Below, in pieces: positions 1-8,552 of a stretch of DNA of 64,000 nucleotides. The translations under genes were made by a program, and so were the position numbers. Origin of the DNA: SXVE01 sp036388895 (lineage in GTDB: Bacteria; Acidobacteriota; Blastocatellia; Pyrinomonadales; Pyrinomonadaceae); contig DASVQY010000002.1 of assembly GCA_036388895.1 (NCBI GenBank), positions 186,001-250,000 of the forward strand. The letters are read 5' to 3'. Each line of letters starts with the position of its first letter. Within the stretch, counting starts at the first letter, position 1. The notes under the pieces were generated by a model. It searched no databases. It was not told the origin of the DNA and worked only from the letters and a program-made list of their open reading frames with translations.

Positions 1-735
1 GACGGATTTCGGTTTTTCATTGAACGGAAAAAACGAATGCAAACCGTTTTCGTCAATCACAAGCATTTCGCCCGGTTCGATTTCACGCACGTATTCTGCG
101 TCAATCAAATCAAACGCGCACGTTTCCGACGCGACGCACCAGGCGTTTTTTAATTTCCCTAGATTTAACGGGCGAAAACCGCGCGGGTCCCGCACGGCAA
201 TCAAAGTTTTCGGCGTCAGAAACAAAAGCGAAAACGCGCCTTCCGTGTTTTGCAAAACTTTGGCGACAGCTTCGACGGCGTTTTTCGCTTCAGAGCGGGC
301 GATGTCGTGCAGGATCGTTTCGGTGTCGGAAGTCGAAGAAAAAATCGCGCCCGCTTCTTCTAGTTCGGCGCGTTTTTGCGGCGCATATGGCAGATTTCCG
401 TTATGACAAACGGCGATTTTTCCGTGTCGGCAGGCAACAGAAAATGGCTGAACTTCCTTGATCGTATTTTTCCCGGCTGTTGAATAGCGCGTATGACCGA
501 TAGCGCTCATACCTCTCAAATTACGCAAAACGTCTTCGGTCAAAACGTCGGCGACCAAACCCATCGAGCGAAATTGATGCAAATCCGCGCCGTCCGACGA
601 AACGATGCCGCACGCTTCCTGCCCGCGATGCTGCAAAGCGAAAAGCCCGAGCTGCGTCAAAGTCGAGGCTTCCGGGTGTCCGAAAATACCGAAAACGCCG
701 CATTCTTCCCTAAATTTGTCGAGGGTTAGATTCAT
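1..735 (-). CDS. purF: Amidophosphoribosyltransferase PurF, N-terminal part (cut by window edge)
   Basis: This enzyme catalyses the first committed step of purine synthesis, making phosphoribosylamine from PRPP and glutamine. The 245 visible residues are the class II glutamine amidotransferase domain. Cys12 follows an 11-residue leader ending in EE, as in the self-processed Bacillus-type PurF, where the leader is removed to expose the nucleophile. ALQHRGQE (34-41), GHTRYST (80-86) and NGN (112-114) match the glutaminase site, and the visible end reads FPFNEKPKS. The PRPP-binding half lies outside the window. The ATG is followed directly by the conserved leader, so the start is firm. The upstream neighbour fah is co-directional but separated by a hairpin repeat. 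Confidence 0.95.
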   Translation of the reverse strand, partial: MNLTLDKFREECGVFGIFGHPEASTLTQLGLFALQHRGQEACGIVSSDGADLHQFRSMGLVADVLTEDVLRNLRGMSAIGHTRYSTAGKNTIKEVQPFSVACRHGKIAVCHNGNLPYAPQKRAELEEAGAIFSSTSDTETILHDIARSEAKNAVEAVAKVLQNTEGAFSLLFLTPKTLIAVRDPRGFRPLNLGKLKNAWCVASETCAFDLIDAEYVREIEPGEMLVIDENGLHSFFPFNEKPKSV

Positions 736-761
736 TACTTTTATTTTGCCACAAAAAAGAA

Positions 762-835
762 TTAGCCACGAATTACAGGAGTAACACGAACCAGACGAAA
801 TATAATTCGTATTAATTTGTGTAATTCGCAGCTAA
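762..835. repeat. Imperfect intergenic hairpin, AGCC-CGAATTACAC word family
   Basis: The left arm begins TTAGCCACGAATTACAGG and the right arm, read on the other strand, begins TTAGCTGCGAATTACACA. It fills most of the gap between fah and purF and starts a few bases after the fah stop codon. It has no U-tract on either strand, so it is not a classical terminator. Related words occur near 5.7, 48.3 and 57.7 kb. Confidence 0.7.
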
Positions 836-840
836 AATTT

Positions 841-2166
841 TTACTCGGCGGACGCAATACGCCCGCGACATTCGCCGAAGCCGATGCGTCGAAAACCTTC
901 TTTTTCGCAGAAACCTTTCATAATCACTTCGTCGCCGTCCTCCAAAAACCGGCGAGTTTCGCCGTTCGGCAATTGAAGCGGGTCGGTTCCGCGCCACGTC
1001 AATTCCAGCAAACAGCCGCGTTCTTGTTTTGAATCGCCGGAAACCGTGCCCGTTGCCATTAAATCGCCGGTTTGCAGGTTGCAGCCATTCGATGCGTGAT
1101 GCGTCAGCATTTGCCCGATTGTCCAGTACAAATCCTTCATATTCGAGCGCGAAAGCAAAAACGGTTCGGCACTTTCATCGCGCATTTTTTGCGTTTGCAG
1201 GTAAACTTCAAGGTTAATGTCGAAACCGCCGAATTTTTGATTTTCCTCCGAATACAAATACTCGAGCGGCTGCGGATCGCCTTCCGGTCGTTCAAACGCC
1301 GGAATCCGGAACGGCGCGAGCGCTTCCATCGTGACGACGAACGGCGAAACTGATGTGGCGAAATTTTTGGCGAGAAACGGTCCGAGCGGCTGATATTCCC
1401 ACGCTTGAATGTCGCGCGCCGACCAATCGTTGACGAGACACAAACCGAAAATATGTTCTTCCGCATTATCAATCGAGATAGTTTCGCCTAATTCATTGCC
1501 TCTGCCGACGAAAAATCCGACTTCCATTTCGTAGTCGAGATTTTTGCACGGAATGTATTCGGGCGGCGCTTCCGCGTTACTTCGATTTTGACCTTTCGGA
1601 CGCACAATTTCCGTTCCCGAAACGACGATTGAAGAGGCGCGACCGTGATAACCGATTGGAACGTATTTATAATTCGGCAAAAGCGGCGCGTCGGGACGAA
1701 ACATCGAACCGACATTTGTCGCGTGAAAAATCGAGCAGTAAAAATCGGTGTAATCTCCGATGTGCGCGGGCAGATAAAACTGCGCTTCTTCCATCGGAAC
1801 CAGATTTCTCTGCACGGTTTTTCGCGTTTTCTCGTCCGCATTTTCCGACAAAATTTCCATCAAACGACGACGAAATGCGGTCTGCACGTTCGTGTTTTTT
1901 CGCATTACCGAATGATCGAGACAATAATTGTCGGCGGTCACGGCGATGGCAAAAGATTCATCGTCGAACAGACACAATTCGTAACAGGTGTAAACGTCGA
2001 GAACGAAATCGCCGACGGCGACGCCGATTCGGACGTTTTCATACGTGCAGGCGCGCGTGAAAACACAGAACGGCAGATTTTGAATCGGAAAATCCGTATC
2101 AGGCGCATTCGCCGATTCGATCCAGCTTTTTAAGTTTTGATCGTGCGTTTCATTTACATTTATCAT
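841..2166 (-). CDS. fahA: Fumarylacetoacetase
   Basis: It hydrolyses fumarylacetoacetate to fumarate and acetoacetate, the last step of tyrosine and homogentisate breakdown in the cytoplasm. The 441-residue length fits the family. The active-site string DYTDFY (138-143) with His148, the metal ligands Glu213 and Glu215 in DYEMEVGFF, and Asp247 in LVNDWSARD line up with the mouse enzyme residues Asp126, His133, Glu199, Glu201 and Asp233. PIGYHGRASS is also present. The gene upstream on the same strand is unrecognised and may belong to the same pathway by position only. No other homogentisate-pathway gene is in the window. Confidence 0.95.
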   Translation of the reverse strand: MINVNETHDQNLKSWIESANAPDTDFPIQNLPFCVFTRACTYENVRIGVAVGDFVLDVYTCYELCLFDDESFAIAVTADNYCLDHSVMRKNTNVQTAFRRRLMEILSENADEKTRKTVQRNLVPMEEAQFYLPAHIGDYTDFYCSIFHATNVGSMFRPDAPLLPNYKYVPIGYHGRASSIVVSGTEIVRPKGQNRSNAEAPPEYIPCKNLDYEMEVGFFVGRGNELGETISIDNAEEHIFGLCLVNDWSARDIQAWEYQPLGPFLAKNFATSVSPFVVTMEALAPFRIPAFERPEGDPQPLEYLYSEENQKFGGFDINLEVYLQTQKMRDESAEPFLLSRSNMKDLYWTIGQMLTHHASNGCNLQTGDLMATGTVSGDSKQERGCLLELTWRGTDPLQLPNGETRRFLEDGDEVIMKGFCEKEGFRRIGFGECRGRIASAE

Positions 2167-2263
2167 TTCATTTATTATTTACCATTTATCACTCAACATT
2201 ACATTCACCGATTTTTATAAAGCCTCGTCCGCCCGATAAATGATAAATGTCGAATGATAAATG
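2167..2263. repeat. Imperfect intergenic hairpin built from ATTTATCA-like words
   Basis: Words such as CATTTATTATTTACCATTTA on the left and GATAAATGATAAATG on the right form opposing arms. It occupies the whole space between the stop of the upstream gene and the ATG of fah, so it lies inside the likely fah transcript or just before it. The arms are imperfect and A+T-rich, which makes the pairing less certain than for the others. Confidence 0.5.
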
Positions 2264-3184
2264 TTATAAAATCCCAATATCTTTCAAATCTTCGATGGGT
2301 TCGTCGAAAGAACACGAACCGAACGAAATCAGGCTTCGCTCGCGCATCAGGGCGATCTGCTGAACCGTCAAAATATAATCGCGGTGCCAGGTGACGGCGC
2401 CCTCGGAAAACTCGAAACTTTCGTAAAACTCATCTTCGAGCACGCCTTCGAGAATATTCGATTTATAGCCCTGCCGCGCGAAACCGGTTGCCAGAAACAA
2501 ATTCAAGAATCCGTGCATCGTTCCCGAAGGCGCGTCGGGCGCATAAGTCAGCGGCTTGAAACAGCGCAGCGGATGATGCAGACCGGCGGTCGCTTTAAAC
2601 GGAACGTTCGCCGCCAGACAAGTGCGCACAAAACGGATTATTTCAGCGGTCGAAGGAAACGCGTCAGCCGTTAAACCGCCAGTTCGGATTTTCGCTCGCT
2701 GTCCGCGAATCGCCAGCGTCGAAATCGTATCCGCCAAAGTTTTATCGGTCGGAATTTCAAAATAAGCCGTCAGATAGTTCGGCAGAATGCCGACCGCATT
2801 TTCGATTTCCGAAGCGGTCGTTACTTTTATTTCGAGCGTGTCGCACAAAACGCGCGAAGCGTTTTGCGAGTTGAACCGGTCAACGCGCCGAATGCTGTCG
2901 TAAACGTCTTCGCCCGCAAGAACGCTCAAACGCCAGCCGTTTTCCGCGTCGCCCGAAAGGTATTCGTCGGCATATTCCATAAATTCGTCGAGCCGCGCGA
3001 CGACGACGACGAATCGCCCGAGCATCCAGTTGTAAGCGCTTTTTTTGTAAGCCGCGTAATTGCGGACGGCTTCCGCCATCGAAATCTGCGAAGGCGGAAA
3101 AAGTCCCGCATAATCAACAATTTCAGCTAATAAAACGCGCGCCGATTCTTTCGGTTTGGAATCTGTTGTTTGTTGAGTGTTCAT
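2264..3184 (-). CDS. Conserved-looking cytoplasmic protein of unknown function beside fah
   Basis: I do not recognise this 306-residue protein. It has no signal peptide or membrane segment. It alternates hydrophobic strands and acidic helices, with a conserved-looking stretch AKIRTGGLTADAFPS and FKATAGLHHPLR near residues 165-205. Buried Lys, Arg and His residues at strand ends suggest an enzyme, possibly a barrel fold, but this is inference. It is co-directional with fah, 97 bases upstream, so a link to aromatic amino-acid breakdown is possible. Codon use matches the neighbours. The ATG is the first in frame, and the gene is divergent from ruvC across 152 bases. Confidence 0.8.
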   Translation of the reverse strand: MNTQQTTDSKPKESARVLLAEIVDYAGLFPPSQISMAEAVRNYAAYKKSAYNWMLGRFVVVVARLDEFMEYADEYLSGDAENGWRLSVLAGEDVYDSIRRVDRFNSQNASRVLCDTLEIKVTTASEIENAVGILPNYLTAYFEIPTDKTLADTISTLAIRGQRAKIRTGGLTADAFPSTAEIIRFVRTCLAANVPFKATAGLHHPLRCFKPLTYAPDAPSGTMHGFLNLFLATGFARQGYKSNILEGVLEDEFYESFEFSEGAVTWHRDYILTVQQIALMRERSLISFGSCSFDEPIEDLKDIGIL

Positions 3185-3336
3185 TTTAGCTAATTTCGGT
3201 TAATTGAAACTAAAAGAGTAGTTTATTGTTTCGGCGAATTATAATCAAAAACGAAAACTTGCTTAATTCAAGCAAAAAATATAGGTTATCTTTGAGGCTG
3301 ACACAAGTCAATTTTGCGTTGGAAATGGTGTAAATA

Positions 3337-3846
3337 ATGCGTGTTTTGGGCATTGATCCGGGCAGTGAAACGCTCGGCTGGGGCGTCGTCGAAGGCAGCG
3401 GGTTGAAATACTCGCTGGTTGATTTCGGAACTGTAAAATCAACCTCGCGCGAAAAGTTTTCGCGCCGTTTGCTGAAAATTTACGAAGGCGTCGAAGCAGT
3501 AATCGAAAAATACAAGCCCGACGCGATTTCTATCGAAGAAGCGTTTTACGCCGTTAACGTCAAAGTCGCTTTGAAACTCGGACAAGTGCGCGGCGTCGTT
3601 TTGCTTTTAGGCGAAAAGAGCAATCTCGAAATCGGCGAATACAGCCCGCGCCTCATCAAACAAACAGTCGTCGGTTACGGCAACGCCGAAAAACATCAGG
3701 TTCAGGAAATGGTGCGCCTGCTTTTGCGTATGAAAACCGTTCCGCAGCCGCACGACGCGGCGGACGCACTGGCGATTGCGATTTGCCATTTTCATCACGC
3801 CGGAGTTCAAAATAAAATCAACAACGCGAAATTGAAAATTCGCTGA
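3337..3846 (+). CDS. ruvC: Crossover junction endodeoxyribonuclease RuvC
   Basis: RuvC cuts Holliday junctions during recombination together with the RuvAB motor. The 169-residue length is normal. The four acidic catalytic residues are visible: Asp7 in VLGIDPGS, Glu67 in SIEEAF, and Asp140 and Asp143 in PHDAADALAIA. GYGNAEKHQVQ matches the DNA-binding loop. The ATG at the conserved MRVLGIDPG start is clear. ruvA and ruvB are not adjacent, so the gene stands alone; a possible promoter lies in the 152-base spacer shared with the divergent gene. Confidence 0.97.
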   Translation: MRVLGIDPGSETLGWGVVEGSGLKYSLVDFGTVKSTSREKFSRRLLKIYEGVEAVIEKYKPDAISIEEAFYAVNVKVALKLGQVRGVVLLLGEKSNLEIGEYSPRLIKQTVVGYGNAEKHQVQEMVRLLLRMKTVPQPHDAADALAIAICHFHHAGVQNKINNAKLKIR

Positions 3847-3937
3847 AGTTCGTTCTTTTAAGTTGCTTGCCGATAAATAGTAATTGAATGAACAATTTAA
3901 TGCTCGCCGAAGAACCAATAATTCTTCAAAAAAACGA

Positions 3938-3967
3938 TTGAAAATCCTCTTTTCGGTTTGTTAAAAT
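3938..3967 (+). promoter_or_regulatory. Putative sigma-70 promoter for the secreted protein gene at 4046
   Basis: TTGAAA and TAAAAT are separated by 18 bases and lie about 80 bases before the ATG. The fit to the vegetative consensus is good, but no transcript data support it. Confidence 0.4.
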
Positions 3968-4045
3968 AGATACAAAGCTGAAACGGCTTCTTACCCGAAT
4001 TTCCTGCAAATCGAATTTTCAATTTAACTCCTTCCAAATTTACCT

Positions 4046-4750
4046 ATGAAAAATACAATCTTGAAATCCGTCCTTATTCTGCTGTCGTTTTTCATTTTCT
4101 CGGCTTTCTTCGGCGTTTCAATTTCGGCGCAAACAGCGCGACCGGAACCTGAATTAAGCGTCAGCGGTTTTCGCCTCGGCGACGAAGAAAATGCCAGACA
4201 ATTACTGCAAAATTATTCGCCGCGTTACGATAACGAACGCGCGCAGCCGAAATACCTGTTTTATAACGAATACGGCAACCAAGTGATGTCTCTTACCGGT
4301 TTTTCCAGAGAGCGCCCGTTTTTAATTGTCGCCATCGAAGTTTTCGCCGTCGGCAATTCTTACCAAAACAGACATTACCAGATGAAAAACAAAAGTTATT
4401 TTGAAACCGAATCCGCCTTTTTCATCGGAACGCGCCAATCGGCTACTTCTTTGTTATTCGGAGCCGCAAATATGACCGAACCAAAGGAAATAATTCAAAA
4501 GAAAGGCGCGCCGGAAGCAGACGAAAAAGACGGCAAGACAAGAGTTTTGCGTTATCGTATTGATTTCTCGAACGAATCGGATACGCGAAAAGCAAACCTC
4601 AGACAAGCGGCGTTAAAATCTCCGAAAGCGACGGATTCGGCGTTGCCGTTTTTTACTTCGTATAAAGCCGAATACCACTTTGTTAAAAATCAGTTGCGCC
4701 GTTTTAGCATCGCGCTGGAACCTGCTGATTCTTTCACGCCGGTATTTTGA
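4046..4750 (+). CDS. Secreted protein of unknown function
   Basis: This 234-residue protein begins with a clear signal peptide: Lys near the start, a hydrophobic run, then SISAQ with cleavage likely after the Ala near residue 28. The mature part is polar with no recognised domain, and contains tyrosine-rich strands around residues 55-125 (for example PKYLFYNEYGNQ). It is probably periplasmic or outer-surface. It stands alone between its own candidate promoter and a strong hairpin terminator. No function can be assigned. Confidence 0.85.
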   Translation: MKNTILKSVLILLSFFIFSAFFGVSISAQTARPEPELSVSGFRLGDEENARQLLQNYSPRYDNERAQPKYLFYNEYGNQVMSLTGFSRERPFLIVAIEVFAVGNSYQNRHYQMKNKSYFETESAFFIGTRQSATSLLFGAANMTEPKEIIQKKGAPEADEKDGKTRVLRYRIDFSNESDTRKANLRQAALKSPKATDSALPFFTSYKAEYHFVKNQLRRFSIALEPADSFTPVF

Positions 4751-4770
4751 TTTTCAGAAAACAATTTTTT

Positions 4771-4819
4771 AATACCAAAAATATAGCGGCTATTCATCAG
4801 CCGCTATATTTTTGGTATT
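4771..4819 (+). terminator. Perfect 20-bp stem-loop terminator
   Basis: AATACCAAAAATATAGCGGC pairs exactly with the run at 4800-4819 across a 9-base loop, and both ends are A- or T-rich. It follows the secreted protein gene by about 20 bases and could work in both directions. Confidence 0.85.
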
Positions 4820-4922
4820 TAAGCGGCAAACACATAAAGAAAAAAATGCTTTAAAAAATTGGGGTTTTAGGATAAGTTATGTAAAAACAACTTGAAAACT
4901 CAATAAAATAAAGAGGAAAAAT

Positions 4923-5693
4923 ATGAAACTCCCGCTTTCTCTGATTTTTTTGCTCACTTTCTTCTTTTTCAATACAGCCATCGAGGCTCAAAAACGCCGA
5001 CCTGTTACGAGAACCAGCGTCGCGTCGAAACCTCAAATTTCTAAAACCGCTGGCAGTTCAGGCGTTGTAATTGACGAAAGTCTAGCCGTTTTGCGCGTTC
5101 GTCCGAGCCTTTTCGCCGATTCGGTTCAGCGAATGCGGCGCGGGCGCAAAGTGCAGATTCTAGATGAGCGACAAAGCGACGGCGTAACCTTTTTCCGCGT
5201 TTCGGCTCCGCCCGTTAATTCCGGCTGGGTGCAGGCGGAAGCGGTTTTCGGCAAGTTCCGGCGCGGCGACGATGAACGTTTGGCGAAACTAGTGCAGGCT
5301 TCAAGCGGATTCGATCAACTTGAAATCGCGGCTAAATTCCTTGAAATGTACCCGGACTCGCCGCTTAAACCGGCTATTTTACTGCTTTTCGGCGATTTAG
5401 TGGAAGAAACCGCCGCGCGTATATCGCGCGATGCCACGCGCCGTTTAGACCGCCGCGAGATGGCGGCTTCGGGCGCGCCGCTTCACAGCTTTTATCTTAA
5501 TTTCGTCAGCCTCGACCGCTACCGCAAACTCGGAATCGTGTTTTTGTTCAATTCAAACACAAAAAATTTTCATTATGACGGCGCGAGCTGGCGGGAAATA
5601 ATCGCTAAATACCCGAAATTGACGGAAGCCGCCGAAGCACAAAAACGATTGGATTCTTTGAAAGAGAAACTGGAAAAACGCGACGCTAAATAG
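4923..5693 (+). CDS. Secreted SH3-like domain protein
   Basis: The protein has 256 residues with an N-terminal signal peptide ending near IEAQ. Residues 48-105 resemble a bacterial SH3 domain: AVLRVRPSLFADSVQRMRRG, then a VQILDE strand and SGWVQAE. Such domains bind cell-wall material or are structural. The C-terminal part from about 120 is helical (a single TPR-like pair, FLEMYPDSPLKPAI) and ends in a charged helix. GAGGAAAA precedes the ATG. It is convergent with psuG across a nested hairpin. The exact ligand is unknown. Confidence 0.85.
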   Translation: MKLPLSLIFLLTFFFFNTAIEAQKRRPVTRTSVASKPQISKTAGSSGVVIDESLAVLRVRPSLFADSVQRMRRGRKVQILDERQSDGVTFFRVSAPPVNSGWVQAEAVFGKFRRGDDERLAKLVQASSGFDQLEIAAKFLEMYPDSPLKPAILLLFGDLVEETAARISRDATRRLDRREMAASGAPLHSFYLNFVSLDRYRKLGIVFLFNSNTKNFHYDGASWREIIAKYPKLTEAAEAQKRLDSLKEKLEKRDAK

Positions 5694-5698
5694 AAGAT

Positions 5699-5875
5699 TC
5701 AGCCGCGAAGAAACACGAAAACGTAGAAAAAATGTAAGTTAATCAGCCACGAATTACACGAATGACATAAATAAAAAAACAAATAATGATTCTTTATTTT
5801 TGCGAATTCATGTAGCACATGGCTAAAACATTTCTTTTCTTATTTTTGTGTATTTTTGTGTTTGTTCGCGGCTGA
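5699..5875. repeat. Nested intergenic inverted repeat between convergent genes
   Basis: The outer arms TCAGCCGCGAA (5699-5709) and TTCGCGGCTGA (5865-5875) match perfectly over 11 bp. Inside lies a second, less perfect pair that begins AGCCACGAATTACACG near 5745 and closes with the complement of AGCCATGTGC near 5824. Both layers use the same AGCC-CGAA word family. There is no open reading frame of note. Confidence 0.75.
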
Positions 5876-5881
5876 GTCTGG

Positions 5882-6781
5882 TTATTTTTTGCTTAATTGA
5901 ACTGCAATCAAAGCGGCGATTTTTGCATTGTTTTCGATAAGGGAAATATTCGCCGTCAAAGTTTTTCCTTCGCTTTTCTTTGCCATCTGCGCTAACAGAA
6001 ACGGTGTTATTTCTTTGCCTTTGATGTTTTTTTCGTTGGCGAGCGCGAGGGATTCAGACAGAATGTTTTCCAGTTCGTCGAGAGCGATTTCAAATTCAGC
6101 CGGAACCGGAACCGTTATAAGAATCGAGTTTTTCAGCTTTAATTCATTCCGAGCCTTTACGATTTCAGCTACTTCTTCAACAGTTTCGATTTTCTCGTCA
6201 ACATAAAGATTGCTGCGACGCGAATAAAACGCCGGCATTTCGTCGCATTGCCAGCCGACTACCGTCACGCCGTGAGTTTCCAGCCACTCGCGCGTCGCGG
6301 GTAAATCCAAAACTATCTTCGCGCCGGAACAAACGACCGTTATCGGCGTCTGCGCGAGTTCCGGTAAATCCGCCGAAACATCTTCACGAAAGCCTCGATG
6401 AATTCCGCCGATTCCGCCCGTTGCGAAAACTTCTATTCCCGCTTCGTGCGCGATAAAAGTTGTGGTTGCGACCGTCGTCGCGCAGTTTAAATTTCCGGCG
6501 ACGGCAATCGGTAAATCGCGCCGCGAAATTTTGCGTATGTTTTTATCGGTTGCGAGTTGCTCGATTTGCTCTCGATTCAATCCGACGTGAAATCGTCCGT
6601 CAAAAACGGCTATTGTTGCTGGCGTGGCGCCGTTTTCACGAACTGTTTTTTCTAAATTAAAAGCGGTTTCGAGATTTTTCGGATACGGCAGCCCGTGAGC
6701 GATAACCGTTGATTCGAGCGCGACAATCGGCTGTTGATTTTCCAGAGCCGCAGCGACTTCTTCGTTGTACTTGAATACCAT
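5882..6781 (-). CDS. psuG: Pseudouridine-5'-phosphate glycosidase PsuG
   Basis: It interconverts pseudouridine 5'-phosphate with uracil and ribose 5-phosphate, and in cells serves pseudouridine breakdown. The 299-residue protein carries the family signatures VALESTVIAHGLPYP near residue 20, GNLNCATTVATT near 96, ATGGIGGIHRG near 120-130 and CSGAKIVLDLP near 150-160, which includes the catalytic lysine of SGAK. The usual partner kinase psuK is not adjacent. It is last in a minus-strand run with rnc and lepB but separated from lepB by a hairpin repeat. Confidence 0.95.
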   Translation of the reverse strand: MVFKYNEEVAAALENQQPIVALESTVIAHGLPYPKNLETAFNLEKTVRENGATPATIAVFDGRFHVGLNREQIEQLATDKNIRKISRRDLPIAVAGNLNCATTVATTTFIAHEAGIEVFATGGIGGIHRGFREDVSADLPELAQTPITVVCSGAKIVLDLPATREWLETHGVTVVGWQCDEMPAFYSRRSNLYVDEKIETVEEVAEIVKARNELKLKNSILITVPVPAEFEIALDELENILSESLALANEKNIKGKEITPFLLAQMAKKSEGKTLTANISLIENNAKIAALIAVQLSKK

Positions 6782-6792
6782 TGAGAACTACG

Positions 6793-6866
6793 AATTACGA
6801 ATTTCAAACTACGAATTTCGAGAAAAAAAGTAGCATCTTTTAACTCGTAATTTGAAATTCGTAATT
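6793..6866. repeat. Near-perfect intergenic hairpin, AATTACGAATTTCAAA words
   Basis: The 22-base arms at 6793-6814 and 6845-6866 match at 21 positions, with a 30-base loop. The arm itself is built from ACGAATT and ACGAATTTC units. It lies between the lepB stop and the psuG start. Confidence 0.8.
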
Positions 6867-6871
6867 GATTA

Positions 6872-7702
6872 TTACTTGATCATTTTGCCGATCCGGTCGA
6901 GGCGCGGATTTGTCAGGCAGCCTAGCATACTGCCGTTTGACGCCGCACGGTCGCACGACCAGTAAACGAACATTGCTTGCCCGACGATTAGCTCGCGCGG
7001 AACAAATCCCCAGAAACGGCTGTCTTCGCTGTTATCGCGACTGTCGCCCATCACGAAAAATTGATTTTCGGGAACGACCATCGGCTTGCCGGGAACGGCG
7101 AACTCGTAATCGTCGCGCGGCAGATCGCGTCCCGATTGAAGATATTTCATTCTTCTTTCCGAATAATAAACATTGTAATCTTCATTCGGCTGGCGCGGCT
7201 CGAATTCTTTTGTTTCGAGCGCCGATTCGTTATCATCGGCGTCGCCGATGACGCGATGTTCGGGCAAAAGCTGTCCGTTGATGAAAACCTGATTGTTGCG
7301 AAACTCGACGGTTTCGCCAGGCAGCGCTATGACGCGCTTGACGTAATTGATTTGGTAAGGAACGATGCCGCGAGCACGGTCGTTTTCGGGATTGACTTTG
7401 TTTCCCGGATATTTGAAAACGATTATATCGCCGCGTCTTATTTCGCGTTGCGGCAAAAACGGCAGCGGATTGCCGCTCGGCGCGAAAATGAATTTGTTAA
7501 CGAGCAAATAATCACCGATCAAAATCGTATTTTGCATCGAACCGGTCGGAACGGTAACGGCTTGCAGAATAAAAGTCATTCCGAAAATCGCCATTATCAA
7601 TGTGACGACAAACGATTCGAAATACTCGCGCACGGTTGATTTCGGCGGTCCGACGGGCTTCGGTTCGGTGGTTTGTTTTATTTCCGTTTCTTCTTTAATC
7701 AT
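6872..7702 (-). CDS. lepB: Signal peptidase I
   Basis: This inner-membrane serine protease removes signal peptides from exported proteins. A cytoplasmic N-terminus is followed by one membrane segment (about 30-50). Catalytic Ser55 sits in VPTGSMQNT and the general-base Lys122 in NYVKRVIALPGE. Box D/E MGDSRDNSEDSRFWGFVP is present near 217-234. At 276 residues it is a typical size, with an insert at about 140-190. The start lies 26 bases after rnc, so the two are probably co-transcribed. Confidence 0.95.
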   Translation of the reverse strand: MIKEETEIKQTTEPKPVGPPKSTVREYFESFVVTLIMAIFGMTFILQAVTVPTGSMQNTILIGDYLLVNKFIFAPSGNPLPFLPQREIRRGDIIVFKYPGNKVNPENDRARGIVPYQINYVKRVIALPGETVEFRNNQVFINGQLLPEHRVIGDADDNESALETKEFEPRQPNEDYNVYYSERRMKYLQSGRDLPRDDYEFAVPGKPMVVPENQFFVMGDSRDNSEDSRFWGFVPRELIVGQAMFVYWSCDRAASNGSMLGCLTNPRLDRIGKMIK

Positions 7703-7728
7703 AAATGCTGTATGTAGATACGTTGATT

Positions 7729-8457
7729 TTACGTTTTCCGTTTCGCGCGATCAGGTTTTTTCAATTTTTCCAAAGCTAGACTCGCCGCCATCATCTCGGC
7801 GGATTTTATCGAGTTTCCGCTGCCTTCGACCTTGCCCGTATCCCAAACGGCTTCAACAAAAAACGTCGGATCGTGCGGCGGACCTTCGCTTCTGACGACC
7901 GTATAGACTGGAGCGGAAAGTTTCTCGGCTTGCAAGGTTTCCTGAAGCAGAGTTTTATAATCAACTGAGCTTTTCGGCGTGGCGTGACGCAGTTCTTCGG
8001 CATATATGCGATTGACAAAAGCGCGTGCCGATATATAACCGCTGTCAAAAAAGATTGCGCTGATAACGGCTTCGAGCGTGTCGGCGAGCAGCGCCTGTTT
8101 TCGTCTGCCGCCGGTTTTTTCTTCGCCGCGCCCGACGCGCATAAATTCGCCTAAATTCAAACTCTGCGCCAATTTAGCGAGCGTTCCGGTGCTGACTAAA
8201 TGATGCTTCATCAACGTTAAATCGCCCTCGCTCAGTTTTGGGTGACGAAGATAAAGCTGCTCGGCAATCGCTAGACCGAGCACAGCGTCGCCGACAAATT
8301 CGAGTGATTCGTTTTGTCGTTCGCGAATTTCTTCTTCTTCTCCTTCGGGTAGTTTCTCGTACGCCCACGACCTATGCGTTACGGCGCGTTCGAGCAGCGA
8401 AACGTTTTGGAACTTGTGACCGATGAGGTTTTCCAGTTTGGCAATATTCTGCGACAT
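7729..8457 (-). CDS. rnc: Ribonuclease III
   Basis: RNase III cuts double-stranded RNA in rRNA and mRNA maturation. The protein has 242 residues from the ATG at 8457; an in-frame TTG 24 bases upstream is a less likely start. The signature NESLEFVGDAVLG contains Glu50, Glu53 and Asp57, and Asp126 and Glu129 (ADTLEA) complete the metal site. The C-terminal dsRNA-binding domain covers about 165-235 (DYKTLLQE to AAASLALEKL region). It is upstream of lepB, the reverse of the E. coli lep-rnc order. Confidence 0.95.
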   Translation of the reverse strand: MSQNIAKLENLIGHKFQNVSLLERAVTHRSWAYEKLPEGEEEEIRERQNESLEFVGDAVLGLAIAEQLYLRHPKLSEGDLTLMKHHLVSTGTLAKLAQSLNLGEFMRVGRGEEKTGGRRKQALLADTLEAVISAIFFDSGYISARAFVNRIYAEELRHATPKSSVDYKTLLQETLQAEKLSAPVYTVVRSEGPPHDPTFFVEAVWDTGKVEGSGNSIKSAEMMAASLALEKLKKPDRAKRKT

Positions 8458-8491
8458 TGAGGATAATTTTAAGAATATCAAAACAAAAAAG

Positions 8492-8525
8492 AAAGTCGGA
8501 CGCTGATGATTTCGCGTCCGACTTT
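8492..8525 (-). terminator. Perfect 12-bp stem terminator
   Basis: AAAGTCGGACGC at 8492-8503 pairs exactly with 8514-8525. On the minus strand it is followed by CTTTTTTG, so it ends the secreted protein gene at 8553. It isolates that gene from rnc. Confidence 0.85.
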
Positions 8526-8552
8526 AATTTTTAGGTTTTTATACGAATGTAA

